A DNA stretch of 39,290 bases from Candidatus Woesearchaeota archaeon. Its GTDB lineage: Archaea; Nanobdellota; Nanobdellia; Woesearchaeales; JAGVYU01. Position 1 is the first letter of the stretch; each line of letters starts with the position of its first letter. The DNA is taken from NCBI GenBank assembly GCA_018303105.1, contig JAGVYU010000052.1:1-39290 (forward strand), in the 5' to 3' direction. A model generated the notes under the pieces. It saw only the letters and a list, made by a program, of their open reading frames with translations. It made no database searches and had not been told where the DNA came from. Position numbers and translations under genes: made by a program. Below are positions 9,337-18,253 of the stretch, piece after piece.

Positions 9337-9780
9337 ATGGTCGTTATTCCGATGCCTCACGATGAAGAATATGAGCAGAAGCTCCAGCAGTGTGATGAGG
9401 AATTTCAGGATTTAAAAGCGAAGATGAGCATTCTGAGGAAAGCGGAGAAAGACACGGAGATCGCCGAGCTTCTTGCGCTGGACTTCATGCCTCTCGTCAG
9501 AATGGCGCGCACAACGTTGGCTCAGGAAGATCTGGCAAGAGTGCGATCGCTGCTGCAGCAGATCCGCAGCGAGTTAAAGGAATCTGAGGAAGGCACCGTG
9601 TTTCAGCAGTCTATCCAGGTTATCGAGCGGGCGTATGCCTCGCTGCGGGAAGGGGATCTTCACGGGGCTCGGGACGCCTACTCTCAATTAATAACGCTAT
9701 ACAAAGAGCTGCCCCCTGATTTTAAGAGGTCCTTGTATGATGCTTCTCTTGAATTGTTAAAGCGTATTGAAATGGCATGA
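9337..9780 (+). CDS. Soluble helical protein with a C-terminal 'YKELPP' module
   Basis: 147 aa. The C-terminus ARDAYSQLITLYKELPPDFKRSLYDASLELLKRI matches the cytoplasmic tail of the giant surface protein at 10528-14985. Confidence 0.75.
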   Translation: MVVIPMPHDEEYEQKLQQCDEEFQDLKAKMSILRKAEKDTEIAELLALDFMPLVRMARTTLAQEDLARVRSLLQQIRSELKESEEGTVFQQSIQVIERAYASLREGDLHGARDAYSQLITLYKELPPDFKRSLYDASLELLKRIEMA

Positions 9781-9781
9781 C

Positions 9782-10516
9782 ATGGAAGACGAAGAACTTG
9801 AGCTGTGGTTTGATGACCAGAAGGAAACCGTAACAAGCGTGTACTTCAAAAAGCTCGAGCAGTCAAGAGTCAAGGAAATCCCGCAAACGCCCAAACAGAT
9901 TGAGGAAGAGTTTCTCACGGCCATGCGCAACATTCGAACGGAGTATCAATTGCGCTATGAGCGCATGCGCGCAACTAAAGAGAAGCAAGTCCGGCGAAAA
10001 AAGAAAAAGGCGCGAGTGATGTCGAAATGCGCTGTCCTTTTTATGATCGTGGGAGCGGCATGGCGTGTGCTCCACCGAGCAATCACGGGCATATTCATAG
10101 GCGTTCGTTTTGTCGTGAAAGGGTCTGGTGCCGCAATAACGAAGGGCGTCTATGCGCTAAGGCAGTGGTACACGTTTCACGCCAAGAGGCCGCTGCAGCC
10201 GCTCCTGGGGCCTTTGAAAAAAGTTCTGCGCTGGTTGCTGCGCCCCCTTTCCACGGCGTGGATTAGTCTTCTGGACGCGAAGAAGCACGTTACGGAAACA
10301 CTCATCAAGAAGTCGAAGAAACTTTTTGACATCACGCTGAAATATGCAAAAATAGTTGCGGGAGTGCTTCAAAAAAACCTCACAAAATTAGCCAAAGTTC
10401 TCGCCGCGGTTTTCAAAGTCGTTAACAAATTTGTAGGGATATTTATCAAGCCCGTGTTTGGTCTTCTTTTTGGCTGGATTGGAAAGCTCGCGAAGAAGAA
10501 GGAAGAGGAAGAATGA
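9782..10516 (+). CDS. Lys/Arg-rich membrane-associated protein, unknown function
   Basis: Start taken at MEDEELELW (ATG 9782), 1 nt after the upstream stop. Acidic N-terminus, basic linker, amphipathic/hydrophobic helices. Confidence 0.65.
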   Translation: MEDEELELWFDDQKETVTSVYFKKLEQSRVKEIPQTPKQIEEEFLTAMRNIRTEYQLRYERMRATKEKQVRRKKKKARVMSKCAVLFMIVGAAWRVLHRAITGIFIGVRFVVKGSGAAITKGVYALRQWYTFHAKRPLQPLLGPLKKVLRWLLRPLSTAWISLLDAKKHVTETLIKKSKKLFDITLKYAKIVAGVLQKNLTKLAKVLAAVFKVVNKFVGIFIKPVFGLLFGWIGKLAKKKEEEE

Positions 10517-10527
10517 GCGCGGCGGGA

Positions 10528-13500
10528 TTACGCTTGATTCAGGCGTTCAAAAAGCAGCGTGCATCGTTCTTTCACTGTTGCCCGTAGCTCTGGAGGTAAT
10601 TCCTTATACCATGTTTGAATCTCTTCATATTTCTCCCGCGCTTCATTCACATGGTTTTCTTGCACAAGCGCGAGCGCCGCATGCAGTCCTTCCTGAACCT
10701 TTGCGTGAATAATTTTGTGGTACGTCGCCTTTGTTTCCTGGATCACCTTCGGTTTTTTCGCCGCGGGAAGTTTTTTATATGCTTCCATAAGGTCCTGATA
10801 CGTCAGCATCGCATTATCCAGCTCATTGTTTGCAATAGCCACATGGATATCATGGATAATGTCATAGATTGCCTTTATCTCCTGACTGCGCATGATCAGC
10901 GCACGCTGCACCCCCTGCATAAGGTCAAACTCATAAAGCACATACGCCAGCAGGAGGATAACAATGATCGTGACTTCAAATGCAACAAGAGGATTGTCAA
11001 TGCTCGTGATCTTTGAAAAAATGGCGAGTCCCGTGATCGAGGCTCCTTTGCCGTCAACGGTTTGCGTGGGGAGCAACGCCAACGCTATGTTTTTCGCCTC
11101 ATCAGGATCAATCGTCGTGCGGGTGTAATACATGATATCCGTTGCCTCCGTGAGGTCAAACGCGATGAGGGGATCCGACTGAACGACAGTATAGGGTGTC
11201 AGGAATGTGATGTCCTTTGCATCCTCAGCGATCGTTTTGGGGATGTCGATAACAAGTTCTGTGTGCTGGACGTCTCCGAATGTCGATGCGACATGCTTAA
11301 CAAGCGTGATATCTGAGAGAGCGCCATCAAGCGTCGTGATCCGCCCAGACTGAACAACAGTTGAGATTGTCACGAGATTCTGGATCTCGTCCAAGCTGCT
11401 GAGATAACTTTTCGTGTCTTTAATATGCGCTTTTTCTTTGATGTACCGCTGAGCAATATCTTCAATTTGCTCGGGGCTCGCGTACTTCGCGAACTCCTCG
11501 GGGGATTCCGCGGTCACGGCCATGATTGTCTTCTTTCTGAGCTCATCAAGGCTCTCCTCGAGATCAGCAACGCGGTCATTATACGCCTCCTGATCAAGGC
11601 CTGCCCGATTTTGTTTGAGATTGAATAGATCTCGGTTAATCCGCGCCACGTTTTCTTTCGCCCGCTCCAGGCCTTCTCGGACTCTTAAAGTATCCGCAAG
11701 CTTGCGCTGATCGCTGCTGTAGCTATCGATACTTTCGAGCGCCGTGAGGAGCACGTCCTCGAGTTCAGAGTCCTCAAATTCTATTACGGGGGGAGTTCCT
11801 TCCTCAGTGTTCTGTGGCTCCTCGCTCTTTTCCTCCTCAAAAGGCTCTGCAACATCTTTGGTCAGGACCGCAGTATAGGTAGTCTCCTGATTCACAAGGA
11901 TCGTGCCATAAAACACATCATACCCATCTGCCCTGATGAGGAATTCGTATTCCCCAACAAAGAGCGTGTATGCCGCGTCCCCGTTTCCATCTGTTTTTAC
12001 TTCATCAACTCCGACATTAACTTTGGCGTTTTGTATTGCATTATCTGTGTCGCCGTCACGCACCTGAATCTTGACGGGAAACTTTTCCTTAACGGTAATC
12101 GTCACGGAGGCTGTCGCAGTATTCCCTTTGCCGTCTTTGACCGTAAGCTTGACGACATAATTCTTCAGATCAGGGAATGTATGGCTTACCGTTTTCTCCG
12201 TGGCTGAGGTTCCGTCATCGAAGTCCCAATTGTACGTCACATCGCCGAGTCCCCCTCCATGCGCTCCCGTGAATGCCACGCTGCCTCCTTTCTCGATCGT
12301 TTCCTTGTCAACAGTGATCGCCGCGGAGATGCTGCTCGTTACGGAATATGTGGTTGTTGTTTGTTTGATGGCTCCGTTGAAATTGAGGAATCCGTCAAGG
12401 ATGTACTGTCCACCATAGTCGTTGAAGTTTATAGTATCCAGCGTCGGATACGGGCCTTCAAAAAATCTGGTGATCGTCGTTTTCAGCGGTGTTGTGATGA
12501 TGAGCGTGACTTTGCTGCCCAACGGGGCTGTAACCCAATACACTCCGCCCTCTCCTAATGCGTACGAGAGTTTATTCGTTATGATGCTGAAATTTCGCTT
12601 CGTGTCAATATAGAACAGCTTCGATGCTGTGACATTTTGGTTTCCTGCTTTGTCAGCGCAGCCAACGTTCCATGTGTACGTTCCATTTTCGAGCTCGCTT
12701 AAGGATATCTGCTGGAGCGTGCCGCTGGGCGCGACAAGTCCCGTCATGTTGAGCACGTCGTTCAAATAGAGGCTGCACGTGAGCGACGCTGCATATACAT
12801 CCGTGGCTGTGTAGTTCAACGTCACAGAATCCCGGAGGCTGAGCTCTGGGTCAGGATTATGCAATTCAATCGCTGGCGGGCTCACATCAACAACGAAAGA
12901 CTGCGGCGCGGTGAGCGCAGATGGAGTGCCCTCGCCTGCGCACGCTACCTGCCAGTTGTGGATACCTTCATCTAACGTAAGGAGGGCAGTCGTCTGATTT
13001 GTTGCGGCGGGTATGCTCTCAAACTTGAGAGCGCTATCAACGGTGAGATTGCAGAGTACTTTCGTGTAGCTTGCGTTGTAATTAACCGTGAATCCAAAAG
13101 GGATTGGACTATCCTTAAAGTGACTGTTCGGCGCTGGCGACGTGGGGATGATACTGATTTCATGCTCAAATGGACTTGACGTCGCTGTCAGCGTGACGAC
13201 GATCACGAATTCCTGGCTGCTGAGGTGGGGGGTGATCCAGCTGATCTGGTCAACAAGGCCGTTGTGATTTGTATCATAAAATGTCACATTGAATGTCTCA
13301 TAATGTGTGACATCTACTTCCTCACCGTTCACGCGCCAGTAAAGCTGGATGTTTTCGGAAGCGCTTTCTTTTACGGTGGCGTAGCTCAAAACATTCGTAT
13401 ATTGAAACGCCCCTTCATATTCTGGATTGCTTGAGATCACGATCTCTTTTTCCCAGGATTCATCCGTGACGATGGGTTTGCTCTCGATTTTTTGTGCGGG

Positions 13501-14985
13501 ATCCGTCTCGAATGTAACCACATATTCTTTTTCCTCTCCCTCGTCCAGGGTATCCACAATGATGACGTCAGCGCCATCGGTTTCTGATTGTACGATCTCC
13601 TCTGTCTGCTTTTCCTGAACCCCTATCAGCTCAGCGGATTCTGGAATCGCAACCTGAACTTCAACGTCCAGGGGAGATGACTCCGTATTTTCTATCTTCA
13701 CGGTTTTTTGCCATTCTACAGGTTGCCCAATGACGATAGGATCATGGGTGAGCGCAGACCCAGAGAGAGTGTCTTGGGGAGGTGATTCTACTGGGATCTC
13801 TGCGGGGTGATCCGCTGCTTGCCCTTCTTCAGTCGTATCTTCCTCCGACACTGTTTCAGATTCTAGAGGGGGTGTTTGCTCAACAACATTTGATTGAATA
13901 TGGCCTACTGCTGGATCCGATGGATCCTCGCTGGGAAGAGTCTCTTCTTCATCACGCGCTGAGGATGCATGCTCTGAAACGGTGAATGACGTATCTGACT
14001 TGAGTATGATTCCTGAATAGAATATTGCTGCCCTGATCGTGTACGATCCTTCATCGAGCGTCTCGGGGATGGGCAGCGGGAAGTCTAAGGGATATCCTTT
14101 CTCGCGCGGGATTTTTATGTAGTGATCGAAGCCATTGTATGAAAAATACAGTTCAACATCAGCCTCAGCGGGGGCACTAATCGTCATCCAGACATCCTCT
14201 CCGGATGCATACTCTGGTTGCTTTGTTTGAATCCCAAATCGAGTTCCGGGATATTGGTTGAGCAGGATGTACTTCATGAGTTCGGGAGTGATTTCCATTA
14301 CAGAGCCCGGGATTTTTGGCTGCGGGATTGTCTGTGTTGTATTTTCTAATCCACAGCTGGGAATCGCTGCGTGCTTGCATGCGCTGTCGCTGCAGGAGTC
14401 TAACGTGCAGGGATCGCTATCATCACAGCTCATGGATACGCATGTGTCTGCGGGAGGCTCGGGAATGTCATCTGGTTCAGGCTCTGTGGGATCCGGCTCC
14501 TCTGGTGGATCCTGCGGCGTATCCTCGGGCTCGTCATCCGCTGGTTCCTCGGTATCCTCTGGCGGAGTCTCCGAATCAACGGGAGGCTCGTCCGGAGCTG
14601 TGTCTGTGTCATCTTCGGGGGGCGTTGCGTTCGTGTCGCCTTCTGTCGGCTCATCTGCAGGCGGTTCTGTGCTTCCTTCATCCGTTATATCCTCAGCTCC
14701 GTCTGTTGCCGTATCACTCTCTCCCGCTTCCTGTGATGCCTCAGGCGATGGGCTAGATTCATCTGTAGATGTTGTGTCCGATGTTTCAGAAGGACTGCTT
14801 GGCGATTCTGATGACTCTGATGCTCCCGCGTCTGATGACTCAGAAGCCTCTGATCCAGAAGACTCCGATCCTGAATCAGAGATTGGCGATGCTCCAGCAG
14901 CGTCGGATTGCGCGATGAGAAGCGGAGCTAGCAGGACAAGGCATACGAGCGCTGCTGCCATCCAAACATTATTCTTTTTTGCCAT
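10528..14985 (-). CDS. Giant cell-surface protein: signal peptide, acidic Ser/Pro/Glu stalk, Cys-rich motif, Ig-like/PKD and CarboxypepD_reg-like domains, coiled coil, TM, two cytoplasmic YKELP repeats
   Basis: Start taken at MAKKNNVWMAAALVCLVLLAPLLIAQ (ATG 14985). PKD-like YNWDFDDGTSATEKTVSHTFPDLKNYVVKLTVKDGKGN; TM segment VAFEVTIIVILLLAYVLYEF near the C-terminus. Confidence 0.85.
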   Translation of the reverse strand: MAKKNNVWMAAALVCLVLLAPLLIAQSDAAGASPISDSGSESSGSEASESSDAGASESSESPSSPSETSDTTSTDESSPSPEASQEAGESDTATDGAEDITDEGSTEPPADEPTEGDTNATPPEDDTDTAPDEPPVDSETPPEDTEEPADDEPEDTPQDPPEEPDPTEPEPDDIPEPPADTCVSMSCDDSDPCTLDSCSDSACKHAAIPSCGLENTTQTIPQPKIPGSVMEITPELMKYILLNQYPGTRFGIQTKQPEYASGEDVWMTISAPAEADVELYFSYNGFDHYIKIPREKGYPLDFPLPIPETLDEGSYTIRAAIFYSGIILKSDTSFTVSEHASSARDEEETLPSEDPSDPAVGHIQSNVVEQTPPLESETVSEEDTTEEGQAADHPAEIPVESPPQDTLSGSALTHDPIVIGQPVEWQKTVKIENTESSPLDVEVQVAIPESAELIGVQEKQTEEIVQSETDGADVIIVDTLDEGEEKEYVVTFETDPAQKIESKPIVTDESWEKEIVISSNPEYEGAFQYTNVLSYATVKESASENIQLYWRVNGEEVDVTHYETFNVTFYDTNHNGLVDQISWITPHLSSQEFVIVVTLTATSSPFEHEISIIPTSPAPNSHFKDSPIPFGFTVNYNASYTKVLCNLTVDSALKFESIPAATNQTTALLTLDEGIHNWQVACAGEGTPSALTAPQSFVVDVSPPAIELHNPDPELSLRDSVTLNYTATDVYAASLTCSLYLNDVLNMTGLVAPSGTLQQISLSELENGTYTWNVGCADKAGNQNVTASKLFYIDTKRNFSIITNKLSYALGEGGVYWVTAPLGSKVTLIITTPLKTTITRFFEGPYPTLDTINFNDYGGQYILDGFLNFNGAIKQTTTTYSVTSSISAAITVDKETIEKGGSVAFTGAHGGGLGDVTYNWDFDDGTSATEKTVSHTFPDLKNYVVKLTVKDGKGNTATASVTITVKEKFPVKIQVRDGDTDNAIQNAKVNVGVDEVKTDGNGDAAYTLFVGEYEFLIRADGYDVFYGTILVNQETTYTAVLTKDVAEPFEEEKSEEPQNTEEGTPPVIEFEDSELEDVLLTALESIDSYSSDQRKLADTLRVREGLERAKENVARINRDLFNLKQNRAGLDQEAYNDRVADLEESLDELRKKTIMAVTAESPEEFAKYASPEQIEDIAQRYIKEKAHIKDTKSYLSSLDEIQNLVTISTVVQSGRITTLDGALSDITLVKHVASTFGDVQHTELVIDIPKTIAEDAKDITFLTPYTVVQSDPLIAFDLTEATDIMYYTRTTIDPDEAKNIALALLPTQTVDGKGASITGLAIFSKITSIDNPLVAFEVTIIVILLLAYVLYEFDLMQGVQRALIMRSQEIKAIYDIIHDIHVAIANNELDNAMLTYQDLMEAYKKLPAAKKPKVIQETKATYHKIIHAKVQEGLHAALALVQENHVNEAREKYEEIQTWYKELPPELRATVKERCTLLFERLNQA

Positions 14986-15235
14986 GAGTGATGTTGTCCC
15001 GTATTTTTTCAAGCTCTTTGATGAGTTCTTCCTGCTTTCGCTGGTTGAGATTTTCTGAGATTTCTTTTCGAAGATGCTGAAGATGAAATGCGAACGGATC
15101 CCTGTGCTTCATCCATTCGTCGCGGACAATGCTGCGCACGGCCTCGCTAATGTCAAGGTAATGGTCCTCTTTTGCGGCATCCCTTAGCTCCTTAATCATG
15201 CGTGCGGGAATCCGAACAGAAATCATGTTAGCCAT
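14969..15235 (-). CDS. Ribbon-helix-helix (CopG/RHH) protein with helical C-terminal extension
   Basis: MANMISVRIPARMIKELRDAAKEDHYLDISEAVRSIVRDEW; overlaps the start of the giant surface gene. Confidence 0.75.
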   Translation of the reverse strand: MANMISVRIPARMIKELRDAAKEDHYLDISEAVRSIVRDEWMKHRDPFAFHLQHLRKEISENLNQRKQEELIKELEKIRDNITHGKKE

Positions 15236-15395
15236 TGCGCCGCTTCCTCACGTACTCACGTATGAAATCGCGAACGGCTTCGGATCTGCTGCCGTATATG
15301 TGCGCAGCAACAAGCGAGTCGAGCCAAGTTAGGATCTCTTCAGGGAGCCTGACATTTAGAATGTGGATGTCATCCTGTCCTTTTTTCTCAGGCAT
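15228..15395 (-). CDS. Small ribbon-helix-helix protein (55 aa)
   Basis: Not in the ORF track. MPEKKGQDDIHILNVRLPEEILTWLDSLVAAHIYGSRSEAVRDFIREYVRKRRNG; stop overlaps the ATG of the next RHH gene. Confidence 0.8.
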   Translation of the reverse strand: MPEKKGQDDIHILNVRLPEEILTWLDSLVAAHIYGSRSEAVRDFIREYVRKRRNG

Positions 15396-15410
15396 GGTAA
15401 CAGTAATCCT

Positions 15411-15430
15411 TTTGTATTATACTTGTATGC
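15411..15430. promoter_or_regulatory. Candidate RHH operator (copy 1)
   Basis: TTTGTATTATACTTGTATGC: TTGTAT half-sites 11 bp apart, placed near the predicted start of transcription downstream of TATTTAAATATA (~15449-15460). Confidence 0.45.
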
Positions 15431-15670
15431 TAGTCTGGAAAAACGTATATTTAAATATGCGGTAAAAAGAGGCCACCTAATTGGGTCAAAAAGGGCTAAA
15501 AGCAATATAACTCCCCGTTATAGTATACTTTTTCATAAATGGAGATAAATATGCGTTTGAGTGCAAAAAATAACAGTTGTATTCTGTATGTATGCTTATT
15601 GTATTTCTAATCGGTTATATCTATATGACAAAATGAACAAAAAACATGTACTGTCATCATAAATATGCTA

Positions 15671-15690
15671 TTTGTATGATGCTTGTATTA
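15671..15690. promoter_or_regulatory. Candidate RHH operator (copy 2)
   Basis: TTTGTATGATGCTTGTATTA matches copy 1 at 16/20 positions; immediately downstream of the surface-protein stop codon. Confidence 0.35.
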
Positions 15691-15691
15691 T

Positions 15692-16504
15692 TTATTGAAG
15701 TTCAACATAGAAGTAATATGTAATTGGCGTAACATCCCCCTCATGACCGTTTTCTCCCACAATCATTTCAAAGTCCCAGCGCTGCGTGTCATATCCGATA
15801 ACGCTCTGGTTAATGATTGCGGTGTAAATCACGCCATCATTCGAAGCGCCGGTTCCATCATGGTAGAGAATCACTTCCTGGAATGTGCCCTGCCCCGTGC
15901 TATTGTAAAGTCTCGTGATCGGGCAGCTTGGCCCCAGGGAGCCATTGATGAGCTGCGAGCCAACATAAAAACTTGCATGCATTCCTAATCCCGGGGCCGT
16001 AAACGTCTCATTAACCCCATCAGGATCATCCGCAAGCGCTCCGATTCCACCGTACACATTTGGGGCTCCGTCACCCGCTGCCGGATTTGTCTCAAGTTCC
16101 ACAAGTTGTAAATAGGATGCAACGGTATGTGTCCAGTTCCAGCACTGCACATTGCCAAGGCTCCAATCAACAGTCTGCAAATATGTTGCGTATATCTCGC
16201 CCTCGGGATCTGCGGCCTGCCAGTCATACAGCGTATTATTTCTGCTGTCATCGAGCGTGATCGTTCCCGTGATGTTTCCGACAAAGCCCTGCCAGCTTTG
16301 CGTGACCGTATTTGCTGCAATATTGAGGTGTGTCACATTTCCAGCTGTCGCCTGCAGTGATGACGATGGTGCGGGTGTTCTTCTCGAGGAGTTGACGACG
16401 GTGAGCGTCTGGGGACCTTCAGGAGTTGTCGTCGCCAAAACAAAGGGAATGGAGAGTATGCTAAGTATCAAGACCAGGATAATAAGGGCGTGAACTCGTT
16501 TCAT
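15692..16504 (-). CDS. Secreted surface protein, type A
   Basis: Signal peptide, many N-x-S/T sequons, TVTQSWQGFVGNITGTITLDD ... YYFYVELQ; close paralog of 22894-23712. Confidence 0.82.
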   Translation of the reverse strand: MKRVHALIILVLILSILSIPFVLATTTPEGPQTLTVVNSSRRTPAPSSSLQATAGNVTHLNIAANTVTQSWQGFVGNITGTITLDDSRNNTLYDWQAADPEGEIYATYLQTVDWSLGNVQCWNWTHTVASYLQLVELETNPAAGDGAPNVYGGIGALADDPDGVNETFTAPGLGMHASFYVGSQLINGSLGPSCPITRLYNSTGQGTFQEVILYHDGTGASNDGVIYTAIINQSVIGYDTQRWDFEMIVGENGHEGDVTPITYYFYVELQ

Positions 16505-17221
16505 TTAGATCAGCTCGATGTAAAAATAATAGGGAGTTGACGGTTGAGATCCCTGAAGGGCGTTCTCTGCCACGATCATTTGGAAGTCATACGTCTGGTT
16601 GTTGAAGCCATACGTTGCGTTTTCCAGCAGCGACGTGTAAATGAGATTCCCCCGATCCGAGAGCAGAATCTCCTGGAAATAATTGGACTGCTGCGTGTTG
16701 TTGACATTGAGTGCAGTTGCCCTGCACGTGTTTGCGGCGATTTGCGTTATGCCGATATAGAATCCGCGATGCGTCGTTCCGCTGAACGTGGTATTGATGC
16801 TGTCGACATCCGTCGTCGTGATATTCAGCGCCTCCTGCTCTGCCGCGATCACGGAATTGTTTGCGCATTGCACGGCGCTCCATGTAATCAGCGTCGAGTT
16901 CCTAGTCGCATAGAGCTCCCCCGTGATCGTCTGCACGTTCCATGTTACAAGCCGGTTTAGGGCGCTGTCAAGGAGCGCGAGCTCTCCTGTCACATTTCCC
17001 ACAAAACCTTTCCATCGGTAATTCTGGGTCGTCGCGTTGATATCGAGCGTGAGGATGCTTCCTCCCGTTGAGTTCATCACCGCTCCCGGGCTGGGAGTTG
17101 TCGTCATAGTTGAAACATTCTGTATTGCCGTGGGAGCGCTCGGATCAGATTGCGCGACAATAATGCCTCCTAGGAGAATTAACATCAAGATCCAAAGTCC
17201 ATTGATGAGCACTTGCTTCAT
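16505..17221 (-). CDS. Secreted surface protein, type B
   Basis: Signal peptide; YRWKGFVGNVTGELALLDS ... YDFQMIVAEN ... YYFYIELI; paralog of 21994-22890. ATGA overlap with the upstream HTH gene. Confidence 0.82.
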   Translation of the reverse strand: MKQVLINGLWILMLILLGGIIVAQSDPSAPTAIQNVSTMTTTPSPGAVMNSTGGSILTLDINATTQNYRWKGFVGNVTGELALLDSALNRLVTWNVQTITGELYATRNSTLITWSAVQCANNSVIAAEQEALNITTTDVDSINTTFSGTTHRGFYIGITQIAANTCRATALNVNNTQQSNYFQEILLSDRGNLIYTSLLENATYGFNNQTYDFQMIVAENALQGSQPSTPYYFYIELI

Positions 17222-17697
17222 GGCCGTTTTGCTTTTCCCCGCTTGTATATCGTCCAGATCGTCCTGTCATCACGGTTGAGCAGCCGCGCGATATCGCAGT
17301 ATCGCATGCGCTGAACTTCTTTCAGGAAACGCACGAGACATTCCAGGATGCTGAGCGTGTCAGACTGAAAAACGGGAAGAGGAATGCGCAAGCCGTCATG
17401 TATCTTGAGAGGAGTGAGGAGTTTATTCCGCGCGTTGCGGTACGTGACCCCGATCGGATCGCGATTTCGCTTGAGATGCTGGGCGATGCGCGCATACGTC
17501 ATCCCATGCTCTTCTCGGAGGTATACAACAAGCGCCTCGAGCGGTCCAAGGGTGTGCTGGGAGAAAATGCATATGGGAATAGCGAGAGAACGCTCTTCGA
17601 TCAGGCGCACGGCCTCGTGAGGAGGCATATGATGCGAGCGTTCAAGCTCGCTCAGCACCTGCTCGAGGCGTTTCAACAGCATTGCACGTGACGTCAC
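17218..17697 (-). CDS. Tandem-HTH regulator (cassette 1)
   Basis: Two copies of the module IP..F....L..LE.LV.(Y/F)L.E...M.Y..IA..L.R......TY; second copy YCDIARLLNRDDRTIWTIYKRGK. GTG start. Confidence 0.75.
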   Translation of the reverse strand: MTSRAMLLKRLEQVLSELERSHHMPPHEAVRLIEERSLAIPICIFSQHTLGPLEALVVYLREEHGMTYARIAQHLKRNRDPIGVTYRNARNKLLTPLKIHDGLRIPLPVFQSDTLSILECLVRFLKEVQRMRYCDIARLLNRDDRTIWTIYKRGKAKRP

Positions 17698-17707
17698 TAT
17701 AGTTATC

Positions 17708-17759
17708 TTGTAAGTGTTTTTATATATAAATATACCGCCTAATAGATATTATGTAAGTA
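17708..17759 (-). promoter_or_regulatory. Candidate regulator operator, cassette 1
   Basis: On the minus strand, TTTACTTACATAAT and ACACTTACAAGAT flank the TATA region TTTATATATAAA; repeat units 43 bp apart. Confidence 0.45.
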
Positions 17760-17814
17760 AACATGAGGAAAGGGCGCCGCACAGTTTAAATACGGGCGCA
17801 AGCCAGAGAGTGAT

Positions 17815-18225
17815 ATGAAAAAAGAGACGATTCAGAATGTCATTGTTGTTGTGGTTGTTGTGCTCTGCATTCACATCTTTCTTCTCAGTTCGGGCATTCT
17901 CGAGAAGTCTGTTGGTTTTGTCGTGAAAAAAGAAGCGCCTCTGAGAGTGGAATCCGCGCGCGTAAGCCAGAAAACAGTCTCCGAGCCGTTGAACGTGCGA
18001 GAGAACTCATTTTCAAAAAATTTCCGCACGGGCATGTTTGTCCTGAATCTCACGAATGTGGACACGCTTCCAGGAAAAGTCACTGCCACAGTCTCCTGCC
18101 CGGGATTCAGCGCGAACCAGACAAAATCCGCGCAGCCCGGCGAACACTTCATTTTTGAGTTTGAAGAGCCGCCGTGCGATCCTGAACATACGTTTATTTC
18201 AGAATTAGTGACGAGAGAGAAATAA
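17815..18225 (+). CDS. Membrane-anchored hypothetical protein
   Basis: 136 aa; N-terminal TM NVIVVVVVVLCIHIFLLSSGIL. Confidence 0.6.
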   Translation: MKKETIQNVIVVVVVVLCIHIFLLSSGILEKSVGFVVKKEAPLRVESARVSQKTVSEPLNVRENSFSKNFRTGMFVLNLTNVDTLPGKVTATVSCPGFSANQTKSAQPGEHFIFEFEEPPCDPEHTFISELVTREK

Positions 18226-18253
18226 TTGGGCTGGACGCAATGCCGGTTCTCAG

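Noticed and set aside
14258-15058. 266-aa plus-strand ORF rich in Ser/Gly
   Set aside because: Antisense shadow of the acidic low-complexity stalk of the minus-strand giant surface gene; the minus frame has a signal peptide and continuous domains.
15228-15395. RHH pair as a toxin-antitoxin module
   Set aside because: Both genes look like RHH DNA-binding proteins and no toxin-like gene is adjacent; the downstream gene is a giant surface protein.
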